Shown here: positions 10,630 through 20,408 of the stretch, piece by piece | Numbering within the stretch: position 1 is the stretch's first letter | Layout: each line of letters opens with the position of its first letter | NCBI GenBank assembly: GCA_013423325.1 | Contig: BLJB01000260.1 | Span: forward strand, 156,672-220,671 | Length of the DNA stretch: 64,000 nt | Origin: Usnea hakonensis | Taxonomy: Eukaryota; Ascomycota; Lecanoromycetes; Lecanorales; Parmeliaceae | Direction: 5' to 3' | Program-made: the position numbers and the translations under genes | Notes under the pieces: generated by a model | What the model was told of the DNA's origin: nothing | What the model saw: only the letters and a program-made list of their open reading frames with translations | Database searches by the model: none

Positions 10630-12329
10630 CTAAAAATCTAGCTTTGCCGAGTCCTGAACGCCGTGGCGTTTCGCCTCGTCTAAGATCAAGAGTTCATGAT
10701 CCTTACTTCGGACCGTCATACGCACTGGGAACGGCTCATCAGGCGTATAATGTCGCAGTCGTAAGCTATCGTAAGGGCCAGCCTAATTCCCTGTTAGCGG
10801 GAATCTGCACCGACAATCAGGGGTATTGGACTGGAACACACGGCGGCATAGTCAAAGCAGTAGATCAGTCTTGCAAAAGCTATGAAGAGCATTGTCTGGG
10901 CTACCTTGTACCCTACACATATTCTTCGTCCTCCGCCAAAATGCCACAGCCCCTGGGTCACGTTTCCTTCGTTTCCATCCAGCCATCGTTCCGGCCTGAA
11001 TGCTTGAGGTTCTTTGAAGTCTTTGCTTGTCGAGACACCGTTGATAAGGAATTCGGTGCCTGCGGGGAACAAATACCCCTCGAATTCCAAGTCCTCCGTT
11101 AGCTGATGATGGGTGATTAGTGGTATGGTTGGTCGCCAGCGTACAACCTCTTTCACCAAGGCACACAGGTATGGCATCGAAGTCATGTCGTCCATACCGG
11201 GTAGGCGTGTGGCGTAACCACAGACTGTATCAATCTCCTCACGCGCTTTTCGCAGAACCTCCGGATAGCAGAGCATAGCCATGACGAAACAGTTCATTGC
11301 CGTCCTCGGGGTGTCGCTGCCTGCCGACAAGACCGACACTGCAAGATACATCGCTTGTTCGTCGGTGCCGGTGTATTTTGTGTCTTGATTCAAGAGCACG
11401 TCTCGTACGAATGATGGCGGGGCCACGCCATTCGCAATCGCTCGCTTGACTGGCTCCCACCAGGCAAAGAAGGCGTTGTAATGCGTCTGGCCTACCTCCC
11501 TATACTGTCGTCTCAAGAATGAAGATACTCCCGGAAGGCTCGCAAGTTGCGGGAAAAAGTCGACTACGTTGTTGTTGATATAATCCAGGAATTCTCCCGT
11601 CACTCGCCTCAGTTCATCAAGATCCCGAGTGGACTTGACTAGCCGTTCACCCAAGATAATGCGGTGTATTGTCGAGTTGGAGTACCGATAATGATGCAAA
11701 TACCATTGGCTGGGTTTGTGAACGCAGGCGGCTAGGAGCTGAGCGCTCTCGAGTTCTTGCCACCGCCCATACGTCTTCACAGCCGATCCACTCAAAAGAT
11801 GGTGGGCTACCCGCCGACCTTCTGCCCGAGTAGCCGAATCTTGCAAAACAAAGCGATGACCACGACTGACAAGCCCACTGGCAATGGGCATGTAGGACCG
11901 CTCATGGGTGATACTGCCCCTCTTGGCTATGATCTCATTGACAACCCTATTACTATTTAAGATGACCCAGGTCCTCGATCCCATATGCAGAGTTGTCATT
12001 TCTCCATAATCGGAAAGCGAGGTAAGCTACTAAGGCATTAGAGAAAGATGTGTCTTGAAAAGATGCATGGAACCCACATATGTCGTGAATGCGACCTCAT
12101 CATAACGGCCATTCTGAAACTGGCGCAAATTACCCACTATGGGTACTCCAGCGGGACCGGGAGGTAAAGCCCATTGCTTGCCTTTAGGCGGGGTGCGACG
12201 ATGGGGTGGCCTGAAACACCTTTTTATGACGAGGAGGCATACCGTTGATGCTAGGACCACGGCAGGGAAAATATCTTGCAACAGTCGAGGTGTGAATGTC
12301 AATAAATGATGGAAGAAAGAGGGAGACAT
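10630..12329 (-). CDS. Cytochrome P450 monooxygenase (three exons)
   Basis: The deduced exons on the minus strand are 12329-12078, 12026-10842 and 10782-10630, giving 529 residues. Intron 1 (51 bp) has donor GTGGGT; intron 2 (59 bp) has donor GTATGT and acceptor TTAG. The second join restores a normal P450 tail (DEPFPVRMTVRSKDHELL) that would otherwise be lost to a stop at 10794. Visible features in order: an N-terminal hydrophobic anchor (about 18-36), the proline hinge LPPGPAGVPIVGN, I-helix SAGSDT, the KEVVRWRP (ExxR) motif, PERW, and the heme loop FGGGRRICVG with Cys454 as iron ligand. It is an endoplasmic-reticulum monooxygenase, resembling fungal OrdA-like P450s by eye. Its substrate is unknown; the adjacent lyase makes an aromatic acid a reasonable guess. 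Confidence 0.9.
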
Positions 12330-14420
12330 GGTTCAAGATGAGCGTTGTGGGGGATTCTCGCAGACTGAGATCACTTTGATCTAGGATTTCTACCGTTGTA
12401 AATCTGGATTTCATTCTCATTAAAGCAGCATCAAAAAGTATGAATTAGGTTCTGTGAATATAAGGGGAGATGACGAATTAAAAGAGGATACTTTACTGAT
12501 ATGCTTTGACGTACTTATTGGATGAGATACAAGTGGAAGAATTTGGAAGACAAGGGGTCAAGAGAGTCTTAGAACGTGCTCAACGGCAAGATGACCTCAT
12601 CAGAACTTAAGCCGTTCGCTTGACTAAGCCTCCACCGATCCGCGCACATACGGAGTACACACGTAACACTTGCCTGCAGTCAGCATGCCGGTCAACGGTC
12701 CATCCAAAACCAATTGTCTTTTTCGCTGTCTGTTGCGCTCGCTGTTCCTTGGCTCGAACAGGATTTACATAGTACAAGCGTAGTAGTCTGACGCAAACTT
12801 CTAGACTTACCTTACGGAGCCATTTCCGTCTTACCTGCATACCAGCATCCAGCACCTCGTTCCTTCGGGCACGCCGCACGTCTTCTGTGGCGCTTCCCTC
12901 AAAGAACAAAATGAGCAAAATGGTCAAAAAAGGAAAGGACCCATAGAGTCAGATTTGGGATTGAAATACCTGATCTCGGCAATACATGTCAATGACTGAC
13001 ATTGAAGCAAAAGTGTAGGATTCAATCTAGGAAGTATTGCCAGAGTGCTGGAGGATGGTCCGGTCGCGCCGCCACTGTATCTTTTCAGGTCGTTCAATGT
13101 CTACAGTCTGTAGCGCGGCTCAGGGTCCTGTTTTCATACCGAGGCCATGCATCAATGTTAAAGGCAGTCTGCATGTATCCTTACCATTGATACTGCGGTA
13201 CAGGAAAGATCCAAGATGGTACGAGTCCCCGTCGAATTGGCAAAGAGATAATGTGGAATGTGCCAAGACTCACCGCTGAGTCCTCGTCTTTGCCAAGCCA
13301 ATATATGGGCCGCGCTACACTAGACCCTTTTGAGAGAATAGGGATATGGCGGTCATTTCCTCTTTCATGCAGGTTCTATCAAATGTGACCCGTAGGGATA
13401 TGTTAGAGGTATTTTGGCTCCTTTCTTTTTCGACTACATATGCGAGTTTGGCCCTCTCACTGCTCGATTTCCTCCTCTCGGCACATTACTGTCGCATTTA
13501 TGCCGAACGCGAACGGGAGACAGAAACGCGCCTCTCCTCAGGTGTTTTCTGCATGCGCAATAGATGACTGTCTAGGATTGAGAATTATGCTGTCAATAAT
13601 AGAGCTCCACTTGATACGTTCAGTGAAGTAAGATGTCTTGGCTTGGGGGAGTTTATGTCTGTTGCTAACTGCTAAGCGCTATTCTGCTTGCTACCCTATC
13701 AAATCTATGCGCTAGCTAAATCGAGCTCGTGGCCCGCCCTTGTATCCTCTTTAGGTCAACGTCTGTCCAATATTTCAATAACTAGGTTTCCTTTCTACCG
13801 TCTATAGTACGACGAGTGTATCCTTGAAGGTTTTTTCTGGCTAGCAACTCATATGGAGCTTGGTAAGAATGTTCAGAGAGCCATTCACAAAGCGATAATC
13901 AAAGCTGATAGTAGGGTAGATTGCCAACGTTCCTGAGCATCTGGAATAGGCGAGGGGCTGAATGTCCTGCCGCGCCAACGTTCCGCATCAGGCCACCGCC
14001 CCATTGATGCCTCTCACCAGCATGGACCACGCGTGCCGGTCATGGCCATTGGGGCCAAGTCCTGCTAGGAAACCCCAATATCACGTGCAGCGTATAGCCT
14101 CAAATCGTGGCTGACTGAAATGTGTGGTCCAGATCCACAAATCCCTCGCCTTCTCTACCAAAATTTTTAGTCTTCTTTCCACGGCCGCTTCACTTGACTT
14201 CTCAACGATCTATTCTCTTCTTATTTCCTTTTGAAGCTGTGATATCGCTTAAGTAAAGCATGTGGCTGACTGGAAGTCTGACTGGTCTTTGAAGACATCA
14301 AAGAAGCGTTTCGTTTGGATGTCCAATTGAAGGAGTGAGAGGTATAAAGTCTGCATGTTTGCTCTCCTTCCATACTCAAAAGTCAAGGTTCTTACTTTTT
14401 CGTTACATTTATCTGCAACT
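12330..14420. other. Long intergenic region, no supported gene
   Basis: About 2.1 kb of normal base composition between the divergent P450 and secreted-protein genes. Frames of 60-106 codons occur on both strands (the longest at 12607-12927, minus) but show no domain, no splice partner and no family pattern that I recognise. It should contain both promoters; a GAGGTATAAAGT stretch at about 14339-14350 is a plausible TATA element about 70-80 bp before the secreted-protein ATG. Confidence 0.5.
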
Positions 14421-17184
14421 ATGCATACTGCAGTGTTTCTTGCTGCTCTTGCCAGCGTTGCTCACGCCGCGCCTCGGCCTCAATTAATCAACCTAGATGA
14501 GATTGCCCTAGATTTCTCTCCACCCGAATTAGTCGAGGCACCCATCAATGTTGAGTCGGACATTCCAGCGCCCTCCGCTACCGACGCAATCACTCCTCTC
14601 CAGAGTGTGTCAGCAAAGAAACGAGGACTGGTGGAAAAGCGAGATGGCGACTGCTCCCCTTATCCACCTGGATCTGGGCCTGTTCCGAGCCCGGATACAC
14701 CAAGTGCATTCCAGTCGGACGGAGACTTTGCGGTATGCCATTTTCATGAAACAATAATGCTTACGGGGATCGTATTCTAATGAAACAAAATAGATCCTGG
14801 CCAACAACGCCCCAACCCCGGACGGATATACCTCAGTCTTCACCAACCTTGGTGCATCTCTACAGGCTTCCAATTATATGGGACTTTACACTCTTACCAG
14901 TTACGATACTCTAACCTGCGCTTCCAAGTGTGACCAAGCCTCCGGTTGTTCTGCTTTCAACGTATATCTTGAGCGGGATCCTACAATTAACGCCAATGCA
15001 CAGAATTGTCCTAATCCCCCGAGTACAACGAATTACAAATGTACTTTATGGGGTGCTCCCATAGTAGCCGCAGAGGCTACTAACACAGGCCAGTATCAAG
15101 ACTCCTTTCAGGTCGTTATTGCTGGTTCTAATGGTGGGTTTTCGTCAATTATCGAATGATCAGTAGCATCTATCTAAAACGGAAGGCTAGGGTACAACAA
15201 AGATTCGCCGCCGACTTCGGTCAGCTGCTACTCTGGCCCACAAGAGCTTGGCGGGGCAATCAATGCTCCCCCAAGCTCTGGGAGCTATATGGGATACCAA
15301 TATTTTCCATTCAGCCAGAGCCAAGGCTACAACCCACAGGTGTGCGCAGATGCTTGTGATGTTCAAACCTTATATGATAGTCAGCATCCTGCACCAGATG
15401 GTAGCTTTATGTCTTGCGTACGTGTCTCTTGTCACAAAGATCCTTCCTGCAATTGACTATCCATAGGTATTCTTCAATGCCTACGTCCTGTCCAAGAACG
15501 CTATCCCACAGGGTCTCTATTGCTCCCTGTATAATCAAACCTGGGATCCTTCATACGGAACCAATTACGGCCAGTACCGTGGAGATGATCGTTACACCGT
15601 GTCTGAATCCTACAGCTATAGCAAGACGTAAGTCACTGCAATCCTAGATGACATCTCTTTGCTCTTCACTTTAGCACGTTGGATCTTTGGAACTGTCATA
15701 ATTAAATACGGCTTGGTGGATCCCGTGATCCCGTTTTCTTTTCCAAGGAGAAAATAATGCATTGGTCGGGTACGGTGGTATGGTGAAAATTCCGCTAATT
15801 CATTGATCCCATGTCCAGATGCCCCAATCCAAATCAGTCTGGGGTCTCGACGGCTTCAAGCTCGAAAATAGTATCGTCGACCACCGCGGCATCTTCGACA
15901 TCCTCATCTTTTCTTTCAGCTACGTCTTCAAACCCGAGCTCATCGGCCGTTACTACATTTTCCTCTGTGGGGACTTCAGCAACATCTCCACCAAGCTCGT
16001 CAGCTGTGACTAGCTTCACCTCCGTGAGGTCTTCAACAACCTCTCCACCGACCTCATCAACCGTCTCCACATACGCGCCAAATGAGACCTGCGACCCCTA
16101 TCCGGGTAACCTTGTATATAACCCTCGTTTCATATGTGGCCTGCCGCCTTGGGTCTCGTATTCGCCGTCACAATCCTCTTACACCACTGAGGGCGATTCT
16201 TATGAATACACTGGAGCCGGTCCGTATATCGCTGGCACAGCTCCACCGAGTGTGTCACAGCAGATAGCGGTCACGCCGGGTCAATATTATAGCTTGACTT
16301 TCAGAACCTTATTTCCGTTCTGCTCAGGAGAATTGAAGGTATCAGTCGCTGGTTACACAGTCGGTGACTGCGATGCCTCGGCCGGATCGTATCATGATAA
16401 CACAGTCCTTTTGAAAGCCTCGTCAAATACATTGAATTTGGAATTTGACTTTCATAATTCAGGCTATGTCTATTCTTATGAGTCTGTGGAAATTACAGAT
16501 GGTAAGTGCACTCTTATCACTATCACTATTTTACGGGATGCCGTGCGGCGAGAAGAAGGAGAGGAACAAGAAGATCTCGCGGTATCTTTCCGGAGAACTC
16601 AACATCGACCCTCATCCATTTGTCCAGACGCTAATTACGATATCACTACAGTCATACTGATGCCTACGACCCCACCACCACCCACAACTTCAGTATCCAC
16701 GACCGCGGCCTCGCCGACAGCCACTTGCAACAGCGCCCTTCCCGTCATCCAAAATGGTGGCTTCGAGAGTGGTTCCCTCTCGCCCTGGGTTTACCAGTCA
16801 CAGATCGGCCGAAGTGACTACTCCATCGTCTCGCCGGGGAGCAGCATCAATGGCGGCAACTATGCCTACGAGGCCTTCCTGGAATTGCCAAACTATCCTT
16901 ACGCCGGCACGGTTTCTGAGTCCCTCAGCCAAATGCTGAACACCTGCCCCGGAACAAACTATTCCGTGTCGGTGGATTACAAATTCGGAGGAAGCCAAGG
17001 CGGAACATGTACTCTAAACTTACCCTTGGGCCTCGCGACCGTGAATAATCCCGGTTCGGGATGGCAGAGGGTGTCTGGATCCTTCAAGGCGAGCAGCACG
17101 AACACGATTGCCGGGTTCACATTCAGCTGTTCCACTCCAGGTACATGGTATGTGGATAATGTGAATGTTACAGCAACCGGTTAG
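14421..17184 (+). CDS. Secreted multidomain glycoprotein with carbohydrate-binding-like modules
   Basis: Six exons are proposed: 14421-14732, 14794-15133, 15191-15417, 15467-15627, 15819-16501 and 16652-17184 (751 residues). The frames join at each intron. The ATG at 14421 is preferred over 14355 because it gives a clean signal peptide (MHTAVFLAALASVAHA), followed by a KKR..EKR stretch that could be Kex2-processed. A Cys-rich region with two similar units (LTCASKCDQASGCSAFNVY and VCADACDVQTLYDSQ..) comes next. Then a Ser/Thr/Pro linker (about 360-420) and two beta-sandwich-like modules follow, the last starting VIQNGGFESGSLSPW and ending TWYVDNVNVT, like CBM4/9-type modules. The 150-bp intron 16502-16651 is a multiple of three without stops, so retention would also be translatable. 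No catalytic domain is visible; it is probably a wall- or polysaccharide-binding extracellular protein. Confidence 0.75.
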
Positions 17185-18014
17185 TCCGCATCCCAGTCAA
17201 GAGCGGAGGTGGCAATACAAAAAAGGTACCGTACTCTATCCCAGACAGACTCCCTTCCTTTTAGCATTGCCTTGATTTGATTCTTCTTTCTCCAGAAGCT
17301 TAAGTCAACTTCATTACATTCGTAACATCGGCAGCCATATCCTTTCTCCGACTTGTCGTCTTCCTCCACAGCCCCTGCGACAGCTAAATCTTGATTCGCC
17401 ATTAGGACAATCAACTATCAGCATGCACGAAACAAATATAGACTGTATAGGCTTCCGCGAGCGCTTGATAAATCCGTATACCTTGATTTCTCCAGGTCGT
17501 CTAGGGGTTGCGGAGAAACTTTATATTTATCCTAATCAATTATGTTTCTTGAAGGTGTTTGGGCGCAGAGGTGGACGGAAGGTGTATAGGAGAATGGATC
17601 TCTGCTCCTTGCTTTTTCTGGGAGAATTGTAAGATTTTACAAATGCTTTTCAGGCATAATTTAAGGATTGTAGTATTACGGGCTGGGGTTTTGGGGGGAT
17701 CTAAGGGAGGGATACGGAGTACGCTTCTAGGAAGTTTTAGGGGCCAGCTTAAGGGGCGTTCTGTCTAGGAGCTTTATTTTAGGGGTATTCGATTTAATAA
17801 GGCCGGCTTCGGCACAGAATTTATTTTCCAGGCGAGCCTTACTAAAAGTACCTTACCTCAAAAAGGTACTGCAGCGTGCAAAATCGACCACGGAGATAAT
17901 TGCGGAGCGAGTATGCTACAAGACATGGTCGTCTTCTCCTCCTACTTAAAGACAGCTTGTTCTAACCGAATACCACTCTATATTCTTTTCTTCGACCATC
18001 TCAAACAATTACAT
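17185..18014. other. Intergenic with an unmutated copy of a dispersed repeat
   Basis: No supported gene. The first 230 bp contain a repeat shared with 24075-24265. The rest (17430-18014) has normal composition, and I see nothing in it beyond the presumed 3' flanks of the two convergent genes. Confidence 0.5.
17221..17415. repeat. Dispersed repeat, unmutated copy
   Basis: It starts with AAGGTACCGTACTCTAT and matches 24075-24265 over most of its length. The second copy differs mainly by C-to-T and G-to-A changes. A minus-strand frame through this copy contains CRCYECNEVDLSFW, so it could be a gene or element fragment. Confidence 0.65.
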
Positions 18015-20315
18015 TCAGACTTGATCGTTCACCGCCCTTTGCGATCTCTCTGACGGCGAAGACTGCCACCCCAATTTCTTTGCTATCCTCATGATTCGGG
18101 TCTTGGTACTCGTCGATGGTCCCATCTCTCCCTCTCTTTGCGACATCGTATCTCCGACATTTTCAATAGCACCCGTATTATTCGATTTGTCACTTGGTGT
18201 GGAAAGTCGACGTGTTCCAGCTGAGTGCGTGGATCCCGCGGTGCTACCGTTGTCGTTCTCCCGAGTTTGTAAAAGCTGCTTTTCATCTATGAGGCGGGGT
18301 TCTTTCGAAGAGATCTGATCGAGGCTGGTGAATTTTCCAAGCAGGAAAAGGACGGCGTAGACAGGAACGAAGAGAGGGAGGAAGATGAAGCCGAGCACGA
18401 TGCGCTGAAAAATTTCAAGAGCCGTTAGTGGCTTCGGGTCGTCTTTGGCGGGCGGGAAGAATACGTAGTATGCCATGTGGACCCGGGTTTCTGGCAGCTC
18501 CACGAGCATAAAGGAAAGTAAAAAGAGACAGTACCACCATTTGCTCATCCTGCGGCTTTGTACAGGCTCATGGGACTGAATGTTGCGCTTCTCGGCCTGG
18601 ACAAGGTCCTCGTGCGTCCTTTTCCAGAAGCTCCAGTCGCTGATACTCATAGTGTGTGAGATCTTGCGGATGCCGGAGTCGAGGTATGACCACGTGTTCC
18701 GACTTATCGTTTTCAGATTGAAGAGAATTACAAGGGTGATGATCAGTGCGATGAAGGCAACTTTGGCGAAGTTTCCAATGATGCTGCCGCCGGGGGGGTT
18801 TTGCATGCTGAATAGACTCGAACTGAAACTGATCGGCAAGAAGACAATGGTCACGTACGTGAATAGCCGGACGTCTTCTGCGGACCGAGCCTGCAACCGG
18901 GTCTCGCGGAGCTGCATGTCCGCGTTGAGACTGTCGCGAAGATGCTGGACTCGACTTCTCTTGTTGCCGACTTGACTTTGGATCTTTCGTAGTACAGCGA
19001 CGTTCTTCCTGCCTTCCTGGTCCCATTTGCAGAGCTCGCGGCGATGCTGTCTCTCGTCTGCCGTCGACCACCGGGGTTGGACTGGCCTTTGCTTCTCCCT
19101 ATCCATGTAATATTCGATCGTCTCCATGGTACTTTTCAAACTGTCGTCTAGGTGACTGAGGAAGTCGGAGAGTCGGAGGTACAACTTCGATCGAGTGTAG
19201 CTTTCGTCAAAGCTTTCGGTCAGAGGATCGTGATGTTCTGAGGCGCCCTTATAGATACCTCCTTCTCCTTCATCTAGCACCATACTCAGATCCCTGAGAA
19301 TCTCTGTTGTACTCAGATTAACGGTTTTGACCATCTCTGAAAACAGATGAGCCTCGATAAGCTTTCTTTGGCCATGAAATCGCATGTCGATCTCAAATTC
19401 CTTAGTGCTGATCCAGTTTAATTGTTTTTCTCTTCCTGGTACAAAGGCGAGGATGGTGCCCGTCCACCGCCGATCGTGGAGGTCACCAGAGAACCTCCAA
19501 CCTATGGTGCCTTTCTGCAACTTGTTTGAGGAAGTCGTCGGCTCTCCTGGAAAAGGAGAAGACTTTTCAGGATCTTCAAAGATTGATTTCTCAAGACCGG
19601 GCGTGGAGTGCGACTGATCGCTAAGAATTGAAACTTTCCTGTAGAAGCTTAGGTGTAACTCCGTGGTCCATAAATTTACCTCTTTATGGGCATGATCTCT
19701 CATGAAACCATCCCGCATCCTGTGTCGAGTCAGGAAGCCAGCTGTTGACAGCTTTTCTGAATTGGCAGAAGCAAGATACAGCATCAGAGCTTGCTCTACT
19801 TGGCAAGCATCGATTACAATTAGTCGTTTCTTCGCGCTTCTCCACGTTCTCTTACGAAGTAGACGATACTCCAAGTCGTCACTTACCGAGAAGCGCTTAG
19901 CCCCAGGAAGATGGGCGCAACTGGCTTGGCCTATGTCAAAGACCATCGCGTTGCCGGATCGAATAGACTGGTGGAACGTACGAATCCCCTTTTCGCCAAA
20001 GCTCTCAACGCCCGGCTGCAAAATCTTATAAGCGGGTTCCTCGGAACCATCTAACATTTGCCTACATTCATTCACTGCTCTATCAGCTCTTCCGGAAATA
20101 GCTCTTGTTTCTTCATTTGCATCTGGTTCTGTAGGCTCATTGGAAGCAAAACAGTCTGGATAAGGAAAGAGCCAGTCTGGTTCAAAGTCTGGGGGATCTC
20201 GAATGTTTGCTCGATCAATTTTGGTGGAACGAGCAAAATGCTCAAGGGATTGAATATCTTGCGTGTTGCGGTGCACGGGTATGTCCGATACGTTTGCTCC
20301 AGGAACTCGCGTCAA
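18015..20315 (-). CDS. CorA-like divalent-cation channel/transporter family protein
   Basis: A single 766-residue frame without an evident intron. The N-terminal about 480 residues are soluble and polar, with a long helical stretch (about 380-480, rich in Arg, Lys, Glu and Gln) as expected for the CorA stalk. Two close membrane helices follow (VTIVFLPISFSSSLF and VAFIALIITLVILF). Between them lies SMQNPPGG where typical CorA proteins have Gly-Met-Asn, so the selectivity motif is altered and magnesium transport should not be assumed. Two further hydrophobic segments (WWYCLFLLSFMLVEL and IVLGFIFLPLFVPVYAVLFLL) lie near the C-terminus. Such enlarged CorA-like proteins are common in filamentous ascomycetes. 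The gene starts 94 bp downstream of the stop of the 939-residue gene on the same strand. Confidence 0.75.
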   Translation of the reverse strand: MTRVPGANVSDIPVHRNTQDIQSLEHFARSTKIDRANIRDPPDFEPDWLFPYPDCFASNEPTEPDANEETRAISGRADRAVNECRQMLDGSEEPAYKILQPGVESFGEKGIRTFHQSIRSGNAMVFDIGQASCAHLPGAKRFSVSDDLEYRLLRKRTWRSAKKRLIVIDACQVEQALMLYLASANSEKLSTAGFLTRHRMRDGFMRDHAHKEVNLWTTELHLSFYRKVSILSDQSHSTPGLEKSIFEDPEKSSPFPGEPTTSSNKLQKGTIGWRFSGDLHDRRWTGTILAFVPGREKQLNWISTKEFEIDMRFHGQRKLIEAHLFSEMVKTVNLSTTEILRDLSMVLDEGEGGIYKGASEHHDPLTESFDESYTRSKLYLRLSDFLSHLDDSLKSTMETIEYYMDREKQRPVQPRWSTADERQHRRELCKWDQEGRKNVAVLRKIQSQVGNKRSRVQHLRDSLNADMQLRETRLQARSAEDVRLFTYVTIVFLPISFSSSLFSMQNPPGGSIIGNFAKVAFIALIITLVILFNLKTISRNTWSYLDSGIRKISHTMSISDWSFWKRTHEDLVQAEKRNIQSHEPVQSRRMSKWWYCLFLLSFMLVELPETRVHMAYYVFFPPAKDDPKPLTALEIFQRIVLGFIFLPLFVPVYAVLFLLGKFTSLDQISSKEPRLIDEKQLLQTRENDNGSTAGSTHSAGTRRLSTPSDKSNNTGAIENVGDTMSQREGEMGPSTSTKTRIMRIAKKLGWQSSPSERSQRAVNDQV

Positions 20316-20408
20316 ACTATTCGGCGAGATGAGGTCGTGATTGTTGCTACTATCTAACTCTGTCTCTGCCCTGTTCGTAGATTAGCCTCATCTCTTGATC
20401 TTATCGCG

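Noticed and set aside
10794..10841. P450 ending at the in-frame stop at 10794
   Set aside because: A GTATGT donor at 10841 and an acceptor ending at 10783 restore the standard P450 C-terminus, so the stop lies in an intron.
12607..12927. Minus-strand frame of 106 codons as a hypothetical gene
   Set aside because: It has no domain, signal peptide or splice partner, and the composition looks non-coding.
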